NCBI RefSeq assembly: GCF_024723255.1
Contig: NZ_JANIAC010000005.1
Coordinates: 248,001 to 312,000, forward strand
Direction of reading: 5' to 3'
Origin: Aestuariibaculum sp. M13
GTDB lineage: Bacteria; Bacteroidota; Bacteroidia; Flavobacteriales; Flavobacteriaceae
Length of the DNA stretch: 64,000 nt
Shown here: piece by piece, positions 29,561-39,021 of the stretch
Numbering within the stretch: position 1 is the first letter of the stretch
Layout: every line of letters starts with the position of its first letter
Made by a program: the position numbers and the translations under genes
The notes under the pieces: model-generated
Database searches by the model: none
Told to the model about the DNA's origin: nothing
Seen by the model: the letters and a program-made list of their open reading frames with translations, nothing else

Positions 29561-30127
29561 ATGCTCTCACAGGATTCAGATATTGTAGACCGACTTAAAA
29601 AAGGGGATAAGAAGGCTTTAACTGAGCTTTACGATAGCTATTGGAAGCCTCTATATATCAGTTCCTATAATCTTCTTAAGGATAAAGAACTCTGTGAAGA
29701 AATCATTCAAGATGTTTTTATTGATGTCTGGAATTATAGAGACAATCTTCAAATTAAAATATCATTAAAATCGTATTTATATGCTTGTGTAAGATATAAG
29801 GTGTTTAGCGAATTTCGAAAAAATAAAATTCAGCGTGTAGAATTATTTGAAGGACTAAACGATCGATTTCAATATGCTACGCCCGAAACCAAACTGATGC
29901 ATGAAGAGTTGGTGATGCAAATAGATACGATTGTTAAGACACTACCCGAACGTTGCCGGGAAGTCTATATTTTAAGTAGAAATGAGCAATTAAGCCATAA
30001 AGAAATTGCCGAAAAACTAGGCATTTCACCAAAAACAGTTGAGAATCACATCACACTGGCTTTAAGAACCATCCGTTCGTCGCTAGGATACTTGTTAAGT
30101 ATAGAAATGCTGTATTTTATACATTAA
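29561..30127 (+). CDS. ECF RNA polymerase sigma factor, Bacteroidota FecI-like
   Basis: A 188-residue sigma-70 family protein of the extracytoplasmic-function class. Region 2 is seen in DRLKKGDKKALTELYDSYW and ELCEEIIQDVFIDVWNYRDNL (residues about 5-65). Region 4 is seen in LPERCREVYILSRNEQLSHKEIA and LGISPKTVENHI (about 128-168), the promoter -35 binding helix-turn-helix. It ends shortly after region 4 with a hydrophobic tail (LGYLLSIEMLYFIH). The fecR gene follows at 183 bp, which is the usual partner arrangement. Two matching promoters, upstream of fecR and upstream of the adhesin gene, are likely targets of this factor. Confidence 0.93.
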   Translation: MLSQDSDIVDRLKKGDKKALTELYDSYWKPLYISSYNLLKDKELCEEIIQDVFIDVWNYRDNLQIKISLKSYLYACVRYKVFSEFRKNKIQRVELFEGLNDRFQYATPETKLMHEELVMQIDTIVKTLPERCREVYILSRNEQLSHKEIAEKLGISPKTVENHITLALRTIRSSLGYLLSIEMLYFIH

Positions 30128-30224
30128 TCGATATTCCTTTTTTCGCAGTATTACTTTCTTTATTTGAAAAATAATTCAGTGTTATCCCTTTAATTACTGA
30201 GGGTTTGTCGTGTTTGTAAATAAA

Positions 30225-30275
30225 AAGTTAAATTTTTTTTAAATTTCATTAGGGGATAGGTCTTTTATTCTACAC
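30225..30275 (+). promoter_or_regulatory. ECF-type promoter, copy 2, in front of fecR-susCD
   Basis: AAGTTAAA at 30225-30232, AGGGGATA at 30251-30258 and TTATT-N2-ACAC ending at 30275 reproduce copy 1 at 24240-24290 with identical spacing over 51 bp. The ATG of fecR is 36 bases after the ACAC block, against 46 for the adhesin gene. This predicts an autoregulated FecI/FecR circuit in which the released sigma factor transcribes its own anti-sigma/receptor operon. Confidence 0.7.
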
Positions 30276-30310
30276 ATAAAAGATGAACCCAGTTTTTTAA
30301 AAATATTTTA

Positions 30311-31477
30311 ATGGACAATACCGAAATGAATAATAAGTTTTTCCGAAGATTGATAGAACGCTATCTTGAAGGGAAAACGACTGCCGATGAGTTAAAGCTC
30401 TTGGTTAATTACTACGAAAGTTTCCAAAAGGAAAATGAGTGGGTTGAAGCCTTAGGGCCAGAAGACGTTATTAAAGAACGGATGTTAGTTAACATCTTGG
30501 AAGCTATAAAAGATGATGAAGAAATTAAGCAGCCAAAGGTGATTTCTATATTTAGGTCTGCTTATGTAAAATATGCGGTTGCAGCTTCAATATTAGCATT
30601 TGTAGCAATCTATACAATTATAAATAAAGGGACAGACTTTATAGTTCAAGAGGACGCTGTTGTTAATACGAGTATTGAAGTAGGAACCAATAAAGCGGTA
30701 TTAACCAGAGAGGATGGTTCTAACATTACTTTAGAAAAAGGAGAGCAACTTGCCTTTGATAATTTAGAAAGTAATGGAGAAGAACTTGTTTATACTAATA
30801 AAGAGGCAGCATCAAAAGCCATTGCCTATAATTATTTAACCATACCAAGAGGCGGACAATTTTTTGTAAAACTATCTGATGGTACTCAGGTTTGGTTAAA
30901 CTCCGAATCAAAATTAAAATACCCGGTTACTTTTGTAGATGGCGAAAAACGTATGGTGGAACTTTTGTATGGTGAAGCCTATTTTGACGTGTCTCCAAGT
31001 ACAGCTCATAAAGGTTCGAAATTCATGGTAACCAATAACAATCATGAAATAGAAGTATTAGGAACGGAATTTAACGTTAAAGCCTATAACAACGAATCGA
31101 ATATAACCACCACTTTAGTAGAAGGAAAGGTAAATATTAAGTATCAAGGGGAAGATCATATCTTACTTCCAAATCAGCAATCTGTATTAGATCGTAGTAC
31201 CAACACCATAACATTTAATGAGGTTGATGTATTTCACGAAATTTCATGGAAAGAGGGCATTTTTAGTTTCAATAATAAAACCTTGAAAGAGATTATGATG
31301 GTATTGTCGCGATGGTATGATTTTAATGTAGAGTTTAAGAATAAAGATGTTGAAAATGAACTATTTGTAGGGACTCTGGGTAAAGATGAAAAAATTGAAA
31401 ATATACTTCAGAATTTAAAAGAATTAGGAATCATAAATAAATATGAATTTCATGAGAAAAACATAAGTATTGAATAA
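30311..31477 (+). CDS. FecR-family anti-sigma factor
   Basis: Inner-membrane regulator of the ECF sigma factor, 388 residues. The cytoplasmic N-terminus (about 1-75) includes the short sigma-binding helix region RLIERYLEGKTTADELKLL. One transmembrane segment lies near residues 80-100 (YAVAASILAFVAIYTII). The periplasmic FecR domain includes IPRGGQFFVKLSDGTQVWLNS near 180 and VELLYGEAYFDV near 216, followed by the C-terminal STN-contacting domain (FSNNKTLKEIMMVLSRWY-like segment near 315). It should receive a signal from the STN domain of the adjacent SusC protein. An intercistronic hairpin separates it from susC. Confidence 0.93.
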   Translation: MDNTEMNNKFFRRLIERYLEGKTTADELKLLVNYYESFQKENEWVEALGPEDVIKERMLVNILEAIKDDEEIKQPKVISIFRSAYVKYAVAASILAFVAIYTIINKGTDFIVQEDAVVNTSIEVGTNKAVLTREDGSNITLEKGEQLAFDNLESNGEELVYTNKEAASKAIAYNYLTIPRGGQFFVKLSDGTQVWLNSESKLKYPVTFVDGEKRMVELLYGEAYFDVSPSTAHKGSKFMVTNNNHEIEVLGTEFNVKAYNNESNITTTLVEGKVNIKYQGEDHILLPNQQSVLDRSTNTITFNEVDVFHEISWKEGIFSFNNKTLKEIMMVLSRWYDFNVEFKNKDVENELFVGTLGKDEKIENILQNLKELGIINKYEFHEKNISIE

Positions 31478-31484
31478 AAAAAAA

Positions 31485-31527
31485 GGGAGCTAAGTTGAAA
31501 CATTTGGCCGTGTAGTAACTTTCTCCC
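31485..31527 (+). other. Intercistronic hairpin between fecR and susC
   Basis: GGGAG (31485-31489) pairs with CTCCC (31523-31527) and AAGTT with AACTT inside it, giving an interrupted stem with a long loop. It is preceded by an A-rich run and followed by CTCTTGTATG rather than a pure T-tract. It may act as a leaky terminator or mRNA-processing structure that sets the ratio of FecR to SusC. Confidence 0.5.
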
Positions 31528-31576
31528 TCTTGTATGTATTAATTAAAGTAATGTCTAACTAACACAAAACAAATTT

Positions 31577-34500
31577 ATGAAAATTAAATTAACTAACTAT
31601 CGCTATCTAATACGAAAGCGATTACCCTTATGCATTATGAGAGTATTTATCTTTTTGTTGTGCGCAACGGTTTTTGGTTTTAACCCGAATACATCCTTTT
31701 CACAGGAAAAAGTATTCATTAATCAAAACCAGTCTGTTTCAGTAGATGAAATGTTTAACATCATTCAGCAACAAACCAATTACCACTTTATATTTCCTAA
31801 AAAGTTATTCAAAGATTCGCCTACTATTCAGTTAGAGCAAGGAGAAGTATTGGTTATAAGTCTTTTAGATAGAGCACTTAAAAACAGTAGTCTGGAGTTT
31901 GAAATAGATGAAAATAACACCATTTTAATCAAAAAGGTAGATCATACTTACGACAGAAGACAACAAAAGGTGAAAGTGTCAGGAACCATTACCGATGCCA
32001 CAGGTATGCCATTACCAGGGGTTACCGTTATGGAAAAAGGGACTCAAAATGGTGTAGCAACAGATTTCAATGGGGTCTATTCTATTACGGTAGCAGATAA
32101 TGCCGTTTTAGAGTTTTCTTATGTGGGTTTTTTAAATGAAACCAGAGAGGTTAGTGCTTTAACGTATTATAATAACGTTAATATTACCTTAAAGGAAAAT
32201 GTAAACGCGTTACAAGAGGTCGTGGTTACTGGGTATCAAACGCTTTCAAAGGAGCGTACAGCAGGTTCTTTTACAAAGTTAACCGCAGAAGATATTCAGT
32301 TAAGACCATCTTCTGCTAACATTTTAGACAGACTTAGAGGGCAGGTATCTGGTCTTAGTGTTAGTCCAGCTACGGGTCTCATAAATATTAGAGGTCGTTC
32401 TACTATATTTTCCTCTCAAGAAACCCCCTTAATAGTTATTGATGGATTTCCTATGTCTGATCAAAGTGTAGGAAATTTAAATACTAACTTAGGAGGTGTA
32501 AACCCAGAAGATATTGAATCAGTTACGATACTGAAAGATGCTTCTGCTGCTTCTATATGGGGTTCTAGAGCTGCAAACGGAGTTATTGTAATTACAACAA
32601 AATCAGGATCTAAAAAGAGTCGTACCAAAGTTGATTTTTCATCTTTCGTAGAGTTGGAAGAAAAAATTAATACTGATGATTTTATGTGGATGAATACTGC
32701 TGAAGAAATTGAGTTAGATCAGGAATTTATAGATAAAAATTGGGTGAATTTTAATACTTTGGTAAACTCACCTTCTAGTATAAATGATTTACATCTGGCC
32801 TATATTTATCGCAACGGAATTTCGCCTGACGGTAATGTATGGTCTCAGAATACCTTTAACAACTATATTGAAGAACTTAAAAGTAGAGACATTAATAAGG
32901 AATTTTCGAAACATTTCTTCAGAAATGCAATTCGCAAGACTCATAACCTTTCAATGTCTGGTGGAGGAGAAAATAATACTTACTATACCTCTTTAGCTTA
33001 TACAGATTATCAGTCGGCTAATATTGGGAATGATGATGACCGTTTAACCTTAACCGTTAATAATACGTATAACTTTAACGATAAAATAAAGTTTACCTCT
33101 TTAGTAACAGGAGCTATGAGGAAACAAACAAACAATTCAGTAAGTCCAAGTTTTGGTACACCAGGAGCGGCCCAAATTTTACAACAGTTACAGCCATATG
33201 ATCGTATTTTAGATGACAATGGTAATTTACAACAGTATTATGTTCTTTATAATCCCTGGATATCCCAACAAAGGGAACAAGAAGTAGGGGCTCCTCATAC
33301 GTTTAACTGGTTGGAGGAAAGATTGAATAAAAATGACACAGATTTAAGGTTAGATTTTAGAACACGTTTTCAATTAGATGCAGAAGTATTTAATGGCTTA
33401 ACCTTATCAAGTGCTTTTGCATATGAACTTAACTATTTGAAAAGTGATATATATAGAGGTATGAATTTGCCTTCACACCGCAATTTTATAAATAATTATT
33501 ATGTGAATGGCGAGTATCAAATACCATTAGGAACTGATTATGAGCATGAAAGAAATGTACGTCGTGGATGGGTGTTCCGTAACAGTATCAACTGGGACAA
33601 AACCTGGGATAATCACCAATTAACCGTGTTGGCATTGGGTGAATACCAGAAGTCTTTTTCAGATAATATTTTTAATAGACAATTAGGATTTGATGAGCAA
33701 AGTCTTCAATATGCAGCTGTAAATGAAACTTTAACCAATGGCGTGGCTGATTTTAATGGCGCTCGTCTTTTTAGCAGACCATCAGATTATTTTAGACAGG
33801 GTATTGAAGATCTTCGTCAGGTTAGTTACGCTTCTAATTTAGCTTATACATATGCTGATAAGTATACCTTTAACGGTAGTGTTAGGGTTGATCAGGCTAA
33901 TGTATGGGGAAGTGACCCTAAATATCGTTACAAGCCACTATGGTCTACGGCAGCTGGCTGGGAGCTAGGAAAAGAAGATTTTATGTCTGCTTTATCTTGG
34001 GTTGACCGTTTAAAATTACGTGCTTCATACGGTATAGGAGGTATAACCAGTGATTCTTCATCGCCTTATGCTCAGGCCTTTGCTACTTCTATTTTCTGGG
34101 GCAGACAATATCCTTATACACGTTTATCTGTGCCTGCTAATCCAGGTTTAAGATGGGCACAGGTGGCTACTACCAATATTGGATTAGATTTTTCCTTATT
34201 TGGAAATAAATTCTCAGGAAGTGCAGAGTATTATGTGCGTAAAAGTTCTGATATTTTAGGACGCAGAGGTATCGACCCTACTACTGGCTGGGATTCAGCA
34301 ACCCTTAATTATGCAGCTACAGATAATAAAGGTATTGAGCTTACTTTAAAAACCGATGTTCTTAACAGGAATAATTTTAATTGGAATATTCAAGCTAATA
34401 TTAATTATAATAAAAATATATTAACTGAATTTTTTGGAGAAAATAATACCAATCCAAGCGCCTTAGTTAATGGGGCAACATTCCTGGAAGGTGATCCATT

Positions 34501-35236
34501 CTTTACTCTGTATGCATATAAATTTGGAGGCTTAAACGAAAACGGGGAGTTAATGGTATGGAGAAATGAGAGAAAAGGTAATGAGCTACTTGGTGAAGCT
34601 GATGAACCGGCTAGACTTGTTCATTGGAGAGATATTCCTTCCCAAATAGAATTAGAAGATATGGAATCTCAAGGGTCTGAAATAGCTCCACATTACGGTG
34701 GTATTATTAATACGTTCACTTATAAAAATTTCGACCTGACGGTTATGGCAGATTATCAGTTTGGACATATTTTTAAAGATCGTTTAAATTACTCGTCTTC
34801 TTCTCATGGTGCGTATAACAATTTTAATAATACAGCTAATAATGTTAGAACACATCAGATTTGGAATGACAGATGGAGAGAACCAGGAGATGAAAACTTT
34901 ACAAATGTACCAAGGCTTTATTACAATGGAACTAATCCATTAACAGGAGCTGGCGAAAGTCGTTTTGATACCAATAATCAAGCTTTCTATTGGACAAGTT
35001 CGAACATAAACTATCATAAGGCAGATTTTATAAGAATACAGGAAATTATCTTAGGTTATAATATGCCTCAGCAATTTTTAGATAAAACGTTTTTTAACAA
35101 TTTGAGATTTAGTTTTCAGGTAACTAACCCATACTTATGGACGGCGAACGATGTGGGGCGTGATCCAGAGGCTAATTATCAGGAGGCCTTTATAAATCTT
35201 ACAAGATATACATTCGGACTTAGAGCAACTTTTTAA
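31577..35236 (+). CDS. SusC/RagA-type TonB-dependent outer-membrane transporter with STN domain
   Basis: A 1219-residue transporter. After a signal peptide (cleavage near SFSQ, residue 42) it has an STN domain (about 50-115, MFNIIQQQTNYHFIFPKKLF region), which signals to FecR; a carboxypeptidase-like beta-sandwich (about 132-210) opening VSGTITDATGMPLPGVTV; a plug with LQEVVVTGYQTLSKE and LRGQVSGLSV (about 213-340); and a 22-strand barrel ending RYTFGLRATF. It pairs with the SusD gene 6 bp downstream to import a bound nutrient, using TonB energy. The locus has no glycosidase, so a peptide, protein fragment or cofactor is as plausible as a glycan. It is probably induced through the ECF sigma. 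Confidence 0.95.
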   Translation: MKIKLTNYRYLIRKRLPLCIMRVFIFLLCATVFGFNPNTSFSQEKVFINQNQSVSVDEMFNIIQQQTNYHFIFPKKLFKDSPTIQLEQGEVLVISLLDRALKNSSLEFEIDENNTILIKKVDHTYDRRQQKVKVSGTITDATGMPLPGVTVMEKGTQNGVATDFNGVYSITVADNAVLEFSYVGFLNETREVSALTYYNNVNITLKENVNALQEVVVTGYQTLSKERTAGSFTKLTAEDIQLRPSSANILDRLRGQVSGLSVSPATGLINIRGRSTIFSSQETPLIVIDGFPMSDQSVGNLNTNLGGVNPEDIESVTILKDASAASIWGSRAANGVIVITTKSGSKKSRTKVDFSSFVELEEKINTDDFMWMNTAEEIELDQEFIDKNWVNFNTLVNSPSSINDLHLAYIYRNGISPDGNVWSQNTFNNYIEELKSRDINKEFSKHFFRNAIRKTHNLSMSGGGENNTYYTSLAYTDYQSANIGNDDDRLTLTVNNTYNFNDKIKFTSLVTGAMRKQTNNSVSPSFGTPGAAQILQQLQPYDRILDDNGNLQQYYVLYNPWISQQREQEVGAPHTFNWLEERLNKNDTDLRLDFRTRFQLDAEVFNGLTLSSAFAYELNYLKSDIYRGMNLPSHRNFINNYYVNGEYQIPLGTDYEHERNVRRGWVFRNSINWDKTWDNHQLTVLALGEYQKSFSDNIFNRQLGFDEQSLQYAAVNETLTNGVADFNGARLFSRPSDYFRQGIEDLRQVSYASNLAYTYADKYTFNGSVRVDQANVWGSDPKYRYKPLWSTAAGWELGKEDFMSALSWVDRLKLRASYGIGGITSDSSSPYAQAFATSIFWGRQYPYTRLSVPANPGLRWAQVATTNIGLDFSLFGNKFSGSAEYYVRKSSDILGRRGIDPTTGWDSATLNYAATDNKGIELTLKTDVLNRNNFNWNIQANINYNKNILTEFFGENNTNPSALVNGATFLEGDPFFTLYAYKFGGLNENGELMVWRNERKGNELLGEADEPARLVHWRDIPSQIELEDMESQGSEIAPHYGGIINTFTYKNFDLTVMADYQFGHIFKDRLNYSSSSHGAYNNFNNTANNVRTHQIWNDRWREPGDENFTNVPRLYYNGTNPLTGAGESRFDTNNQAFYWTSSNINYHKADFIRIQEIILGYNMPQQFLDKTFFNNLRFSFQVTNPYLWTANDVGRDPEANYQEAFINLTRYTFGLRATF

Positions 35237-35242
35237 AATAAA

Positions 35243-36658
35243 ATGATTATGAAAATAAAATATATAATATTAAGTCTGGTTTTAACTTTTACATTTTCAT
35301 GTCAGAATCCAGATGAATTTTTAGATGTATTACCAAAAGGTAGGGTGATTCCATCCACATTAAAGGATTATGATGATTTATTAAATAATTATGCCATTTT
35401 AAGAGGGAAAGGAGAGAATACCCGTTACATGGATCCCGATGTTTTTATGACTCCAAATGTTTTTGGAGAACTGAATGAACTTAATACAAATGGTTACGGG
35501 TGGAAGCATGATTTGTTTGCTGAAAATGCTATTGATTATGATTATCAAGAATTTTATCAATACATCCACATGGCTAATTTTATATTAGAGAATATAGGTG
35601 ATGCTGAAGTTGGTGCTTACAATGAAAGTCAAAGAAATATCATTCGAGGTGAAGCCCATGCACAACGTGCTTTTGAGTATTTTCATGTGGTAAATGAATA
35701 TGCACCGCATTACGATCCTAATAATACAGATCAACCTGCGATTGCAATGCCGTTATCGGTAGATTTGGAGGCTTTGTTAGGTAAATCAACTACAGGTGAT
35801 ATTTATGATCAAATTATTAAAGATTTAAACAGAGCTTTAGAGTTGTTAGGTCCGAATTATCAGGCTATAAATGAGTATCAAAACTGGCGTCCGGGTAGAG
35901 CCTCTATTTTGGCATTATTGGCCGAGGTACATCTTTATATGGGTGATTTTCAGGAGGCTGTAACGTATTCAAATCAGGCATTAGCCTTATACGATTTTCT
36001 TTACGACTATCAAACGGTTGTTTTTAGAAATTCATCAAACCCTTGGCTTGGTTATAGTGTTAATGGCAATAATGATGCCTGGTATTATGGTACCTTAAAT
36101 CAGGAAATCATTTGGAACCGTTATACCATTTGGGGCTTTAGAACACCACAACTAATACATCCGGATCTTGAAGCGTTGTATGACAAAGTTAATGATAGAA
36201 GATGGGGTTTAATGTCTACTCAAACAACCTATGGAGGTTTAGATACATCACCTTACTATTGTTATGTTTATCCAGGAGAGCGCAGTGTGGGGCTTACGAC
36301 TTACAGATTAATGCTAACGAATGCTGAGGCTAAAGCAAGAACGGGGAATGGTGCAGGAGCAATAGCTACGTTAAATGAGCTTTTAGAAATGCGTATATCT
36401 AATTTTATGCCATACACACATTCAGATAACGCATCAACCTTACAGCTTATCAAAAATGAAAGACGTAAAGAATTAATAGGTTCTTCTCTTAATTTGTTTG
36501 ATCAGAAAAGGTATCATATTTACGGTGAAAACGTGCCAAATTTCACAAGGATTCATCATGATACAGGAGAAGAATTAACACTTGTGCCAGGATCTGAAGG
36601 GTATTATGTGGGCATTTCTCCAGGGGTGCTACTTTATAACCCAAATCTTGCTGACTAA
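35243..36658 (+). CDS. RagB/SusD-family outer-membrane lipoprotein
   Basis: Surface substrate-binding lid of the SusC transporter, 471 residues. The lipobox FTFSC puts the lipidated cysteine near residue 20. TPR-like helical segments follow: RGEAHAQRAFEYFHVVNEY near 133, RPGRASILALLAEVHLYMGD near 216, and ERRKELIGSSLNLFDQKRY near 412, which is the C-terminal signature of the family. Two start codons (35243 and 35249) are possible; the second gives a tidier signal peptide (MKIKYIILS). It begins 6 bp after susC and is followed by a hairpin that separates it from the next lipoprotein gene. Confidence 0.94.
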   Translation: MIMKIKYIILSLVLTFTFSCQNPDEFLDVLPKGRVIPSTLKDYDDLLNNYAILRGKGENTRYMDPDVFMTPNVFGELNELNTNGYGWKHDLFAENAIDYDYQEFYQYIHMANFILENIGDAEVGAYNESQRNIIRGEAHAQRAFEYFHVVNEYAPHYDPNNTDQPAIAMPLSVDLEALLGKSTTGDIYDQIIKDLNRALELLGPNYQAINEYQNWRPGRASILALLAEVHLYMGDFQEAVTYSNQALALYDFLYDYQTVVFRNSSNPWLGYSVNGNNDAWYYGTLNQEIIWNRYTIWGFRTPQLIHPDLEALYDKVNDRRWGLMSTQTTYGGLDTSPYYCYVYPGERSVGLTTYRLMLTNAEAKARTGNGAGAIATLNELLEMRISNFMPYTHSDNASTLQLIKNERRKELIGSSLNLFDQKRYHIYGENVPNFTRIHHDTGEELTLVPGSEGYYVGISPGVLLYNPNLAD

Positions 36659-36667
36659 AATAAAATG

Positions 36668-36702
36668 GCGACAGGAAAGCGATTTTTTTCCTTTTCTGTT
36701 GC
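36668..36702 (+). other. Intercistronic hairpin after susD
   Basis: GCGACAGGAAAG (36668-36679) pairs with CTTTTCTGTTGC (36691-36702) over 12 positions including G-T pairs, with an 11-base loop. No T-tract follows, so it looks more like a 3' stabiliser of the susCD message than a full terminator. Confidence 0.55.
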
Positions 36703-36738
36703 TTAAAAATATAACTTTTAATAATAAAAATATTAATT

Positions 36739-37704
36739 ATGAAACACAGAGCTATATGGATGCTTGTTATTATAATTCTTCCTTTTTTAAATTCATGTGA
36801 TTCGGAAGATGAGCCCTTAGGATTTTCAAATCCTAATTCAAAATGGTCAGATACGGCAACTCTTAAATTTACTCCAGCGGTAGAAAATGTTGATGCTTTT
36901 GAGTATTATATTGAGGCAGGCGTAAATGGCAAAGAATATTGGAATACAACTGATTTAGATTTTAATATCTCTCTTGAATTAGACGGAGCTAGTCCAACTG
37001 ATATAAGTAAAATTGATATTTATGCTTATGCTGAAGAAACAGATGGTGAGAGCTTTACATATTTAGGGGGTGAGCAAGGGAAATTATATGAAACCATTCT
37101 AAATCCTTCAGATGCATTTGTGCTTTCTTTTTCAAAAGATAAGTTAGAGGAATTATTTAAAAATGATTTTTCTCCAAATCACAATGGTCAGGTAACTACC
37201 AATGATATTTTTGAATTTAAATGGGTTATTACTGGAAAGGATGGATCTGTAGTAGATTCAAGAGTGGATTGCTTCGGGTTTAATTGTACCTATGGAGTAG
37301 CCACAAATGTTATACAAGTAGCACCGCCAATCTGGGAAGGTACATTTGATTATGAATGGATTGCAGCAACTGCTAATGCGCAAAGTTATGGTAGGATAAG
37401 TGTAGGACAAACAGGAACAATGACTTTTACACTACAACCGGGCTCTTTTACTGTGTATGACGCAAGTCACTTAACTGCGGATTATTACTATGGTAGTGCC
37501 GGAACCTTAACTTACGATTACGAAAGTGGTCTGGTTGAAATTGAAGGACGATATGCTCAGAAATGGGATATCGTTGATGTGAGTGGTCCAACATTAACCA
37601 TTGATTTTAGTTACCAATATTCAGCAGGATATGATGAGTATGGAACCTTTACACTTACCAGAACAGATGGTCAGGACTGGCCTTCTAATATCTACACAAA
37701 CTAA
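36739..37704 (+). CDS. Lipoprotein of unknown function in the SusCD locus
   Basis: A 321-residue protein that I do not recognise as a named family. It has a lipoprotein signal with lipobox LNSC (cysteine about residue 20) followed by the acidic DSEDEP, which in Flavobacteriaceae often directs surface export. The rest alternates beta-strand-like segments with many aromatic and acidic residues and two cysteines close together (VDCFGFNCTYG, near 180). The C-terminal half (from about IWEGTFDYEWIA, residue 197) looks like a separate beta-sandwich. Its position directly after SusD is that of a SusE/F-like surface ligand-binding lipoprotein; that role is inference. Confidence 0.75.
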   Translation: MKHRAIWMLVIIILPFLNSCDSEDEPLGFSNPNSKWSDTATLKFTPAVENVDAFEYYIEAGVNGKEYWNTTDLDFNISLELDGASPTDISKIDIYAYAEETDGESFTYLGGEQGKLYETILNPSDAFVLSFSKDKLEELFKNDFSPNHNGQVTTNDIFEFKWVITGKDGSVVDSRVDCFGFNCTYGVATNVIQVAPPIWEGTFDYEWIAATANAQSYGRISVGQTGTMTFTLQPGSFTVYDASHLTADYYYGSAGTLTYDYESGLVEIEGRYAQKWDIVDVSGPTLTIDFSYQYSAGYDEYGTFTLTRTDGQDWPSNIYTN

Positions 37705-37726
37705 TTTGTAAGTCATATTTTATTGG

Positions 37727-37756
37727 TGTCGATACCGGTTGCAGCCTGTATCGGCA
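37727..37756 (+). other. Intercistronic hairpin before the first TlpA gene
   Basis: TGTCGATAC (37727-37735) pairs with GTATCGGCA (37748-37756) over 9 positions with one G-T pair and a 12-base loop. There is no T-tract. It lies in the 85-bp gap before the first of four thioredoxin-like genes and resembles the other intercistronic hairpins in this operon. Confidence 0.5.
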
Positions 37757-37789
37757 TACAATAAACGTATTACATTAATTTTTAAAAAC

Positions 37790-39001
37790 ATGAAAACAGT
37801 AAAAATACTGGGAGCCATATTAATGGCTTCTACGGGATTCTTTGGCTGTAAAACTAAGGATATTGGTTTGCAAAAGGAGATGTCATCAACATTTACGCTA
37901 AAGGCGAATTTAGAAAATCTTGATACAGAATACTTGATTTATTCTGAAAAGAATAATGCGTATCCAGATGGTTACCGAAGAGATACCCTTTGGGTGAATA
38001 ATGGGAAGTTTACATTTACCGACTCGGTTGATGATTATAAACTGTATTTCATTCATGTTGTAAATACCAGAAGTTGGGTGCGAGAATATGATGGTAAAAC
38101 CTATACATCTTCAACAAAAGCCGATGTGAATAGATTATGGTTTATCGGTTATCCAGGCGCTGAAATTACCTGTACAGGTAGAGTAGACGATTATATGGTA
38201 AATGCAAAGTTGTCTGATAAAAAAGGCGTCAATCAGGATTTTACAATTATCCAGGAAAAGACATTTCCATTAATTGATAAAGCTCATGCTTTAAAAGTTA
38301 GAACATATACCGAAGAATTAAGTGAAGAAGAATCTAAAAAGTTGTCAGATTCATCAAATGTGCTATTTAAACAAGCCATAGACTTAAAGAAAGAATTTGC
38401 TAAATCTAATCCTAAATCTATCGCAGCGTCTTATGTATTTATGGATGGGTACTACAGAAAGTACTTTACGCACGATGAAGCCAAGGCAGTTCTTGAAGGT
38501 TTTGATGCTGAAACCCTAGCTGGTACACCTTTCTATGATGAAGTAAAGCAAAGAATAGAAGCGGTTGAAAGTACACAATTAGGTATGCCGGCCCCTGAGG
38601 TTGTAACCAATAATACTTTAGATGGTTCAGAATTTAAATTGTCAAATTTTAAAGGAAACTATGTGTTACTGGATTACTGGGGGACCTGGTGTGGACCTTG
38701 TATGGCCGAAATACCAAAAATAAAAGAGTATTACAATAAATATTCAGATAAAAATTTTGTTGTAGTGGGTGTTAATTCTGGAGATGCAGTTCCGAGATGG
38801 AAGAAAACCGTTGAAGAAAACGATTATAACTGGGAGCATATCCAAACCACAAATGAAAATAATTTGTTGGTACCGTTTAATGTAAATTCTTTTCCAACCA
38901 AAATATTAATAGACCCGGAAGGTAAGATTATTTACAATTCAAAAAATCCGGAAAAGGTAGACATGTATGCCATGTTGGATAATATTTTTAAAAAAGGATA
39001 A
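37790..39001 (+). CDS. TlpA-family thioredoxin-like lipoprotein 1
   Basis: A 403-residue predicted lipoprotein (lipobox FFGC, cysteine near residue 20) with a C-terminal thioredoxin fold carrying the redox motif WCGPC near residue 300 in DYWGTWCGPCMAEIP, and the cis-proline segment NSFPTKILIDPEGK near 365. The N-terminal about 250 residues resemble the DUF4369-type regions common in Bacteroidota TlpA proteins. An in-frame ATG at 37739 would lack a usable signal peptide and overlaps a hairpin, so the ATG at 37790 is chosen. It is the most divergent of the four TlpA genes here, with a shorter N-domain. Probably a periplasm-facing disulfide reductase. Confidence 0.88.
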   Translation: MKTVKILGAILMASTGFFGCKTKDIGLQKEMSSTFTLKANLENLDTEYLIYSEKNNAYPDGYRRDTLWVNNGKFTFTDSVDDYKLYFIHVVNTRSWVREYDGKTYTSSTKADVNRLWFIGYPGAEITCTGRVDDYMVNAKLSDKKGVNQDFTIIQEKTFPLIDKAHALKVRTYTEELSEEESKKLSDSSNVLFKQAIDLKKEFAKSNPKSIAASYVFMDGYYRKYFTHDEAKAVLEGFDAETLAGTPFYDEVKQRIEAVESTQLGMPAPEVVTNNTLDGSEFKLSNFKGNYVLLDYWGTWCGPCMAEIPKIKEYYNKYSDKNFVVVGVNSGDAVPRWKKTVEENDYNWEHIQTTNENNLLVPFNVNSFPTKILIDPEGKIIYNSKNPEKVDMYAMLDNIFKKG

Positions 39002-39021
39002 TATAAAATCACTGAACTAAA

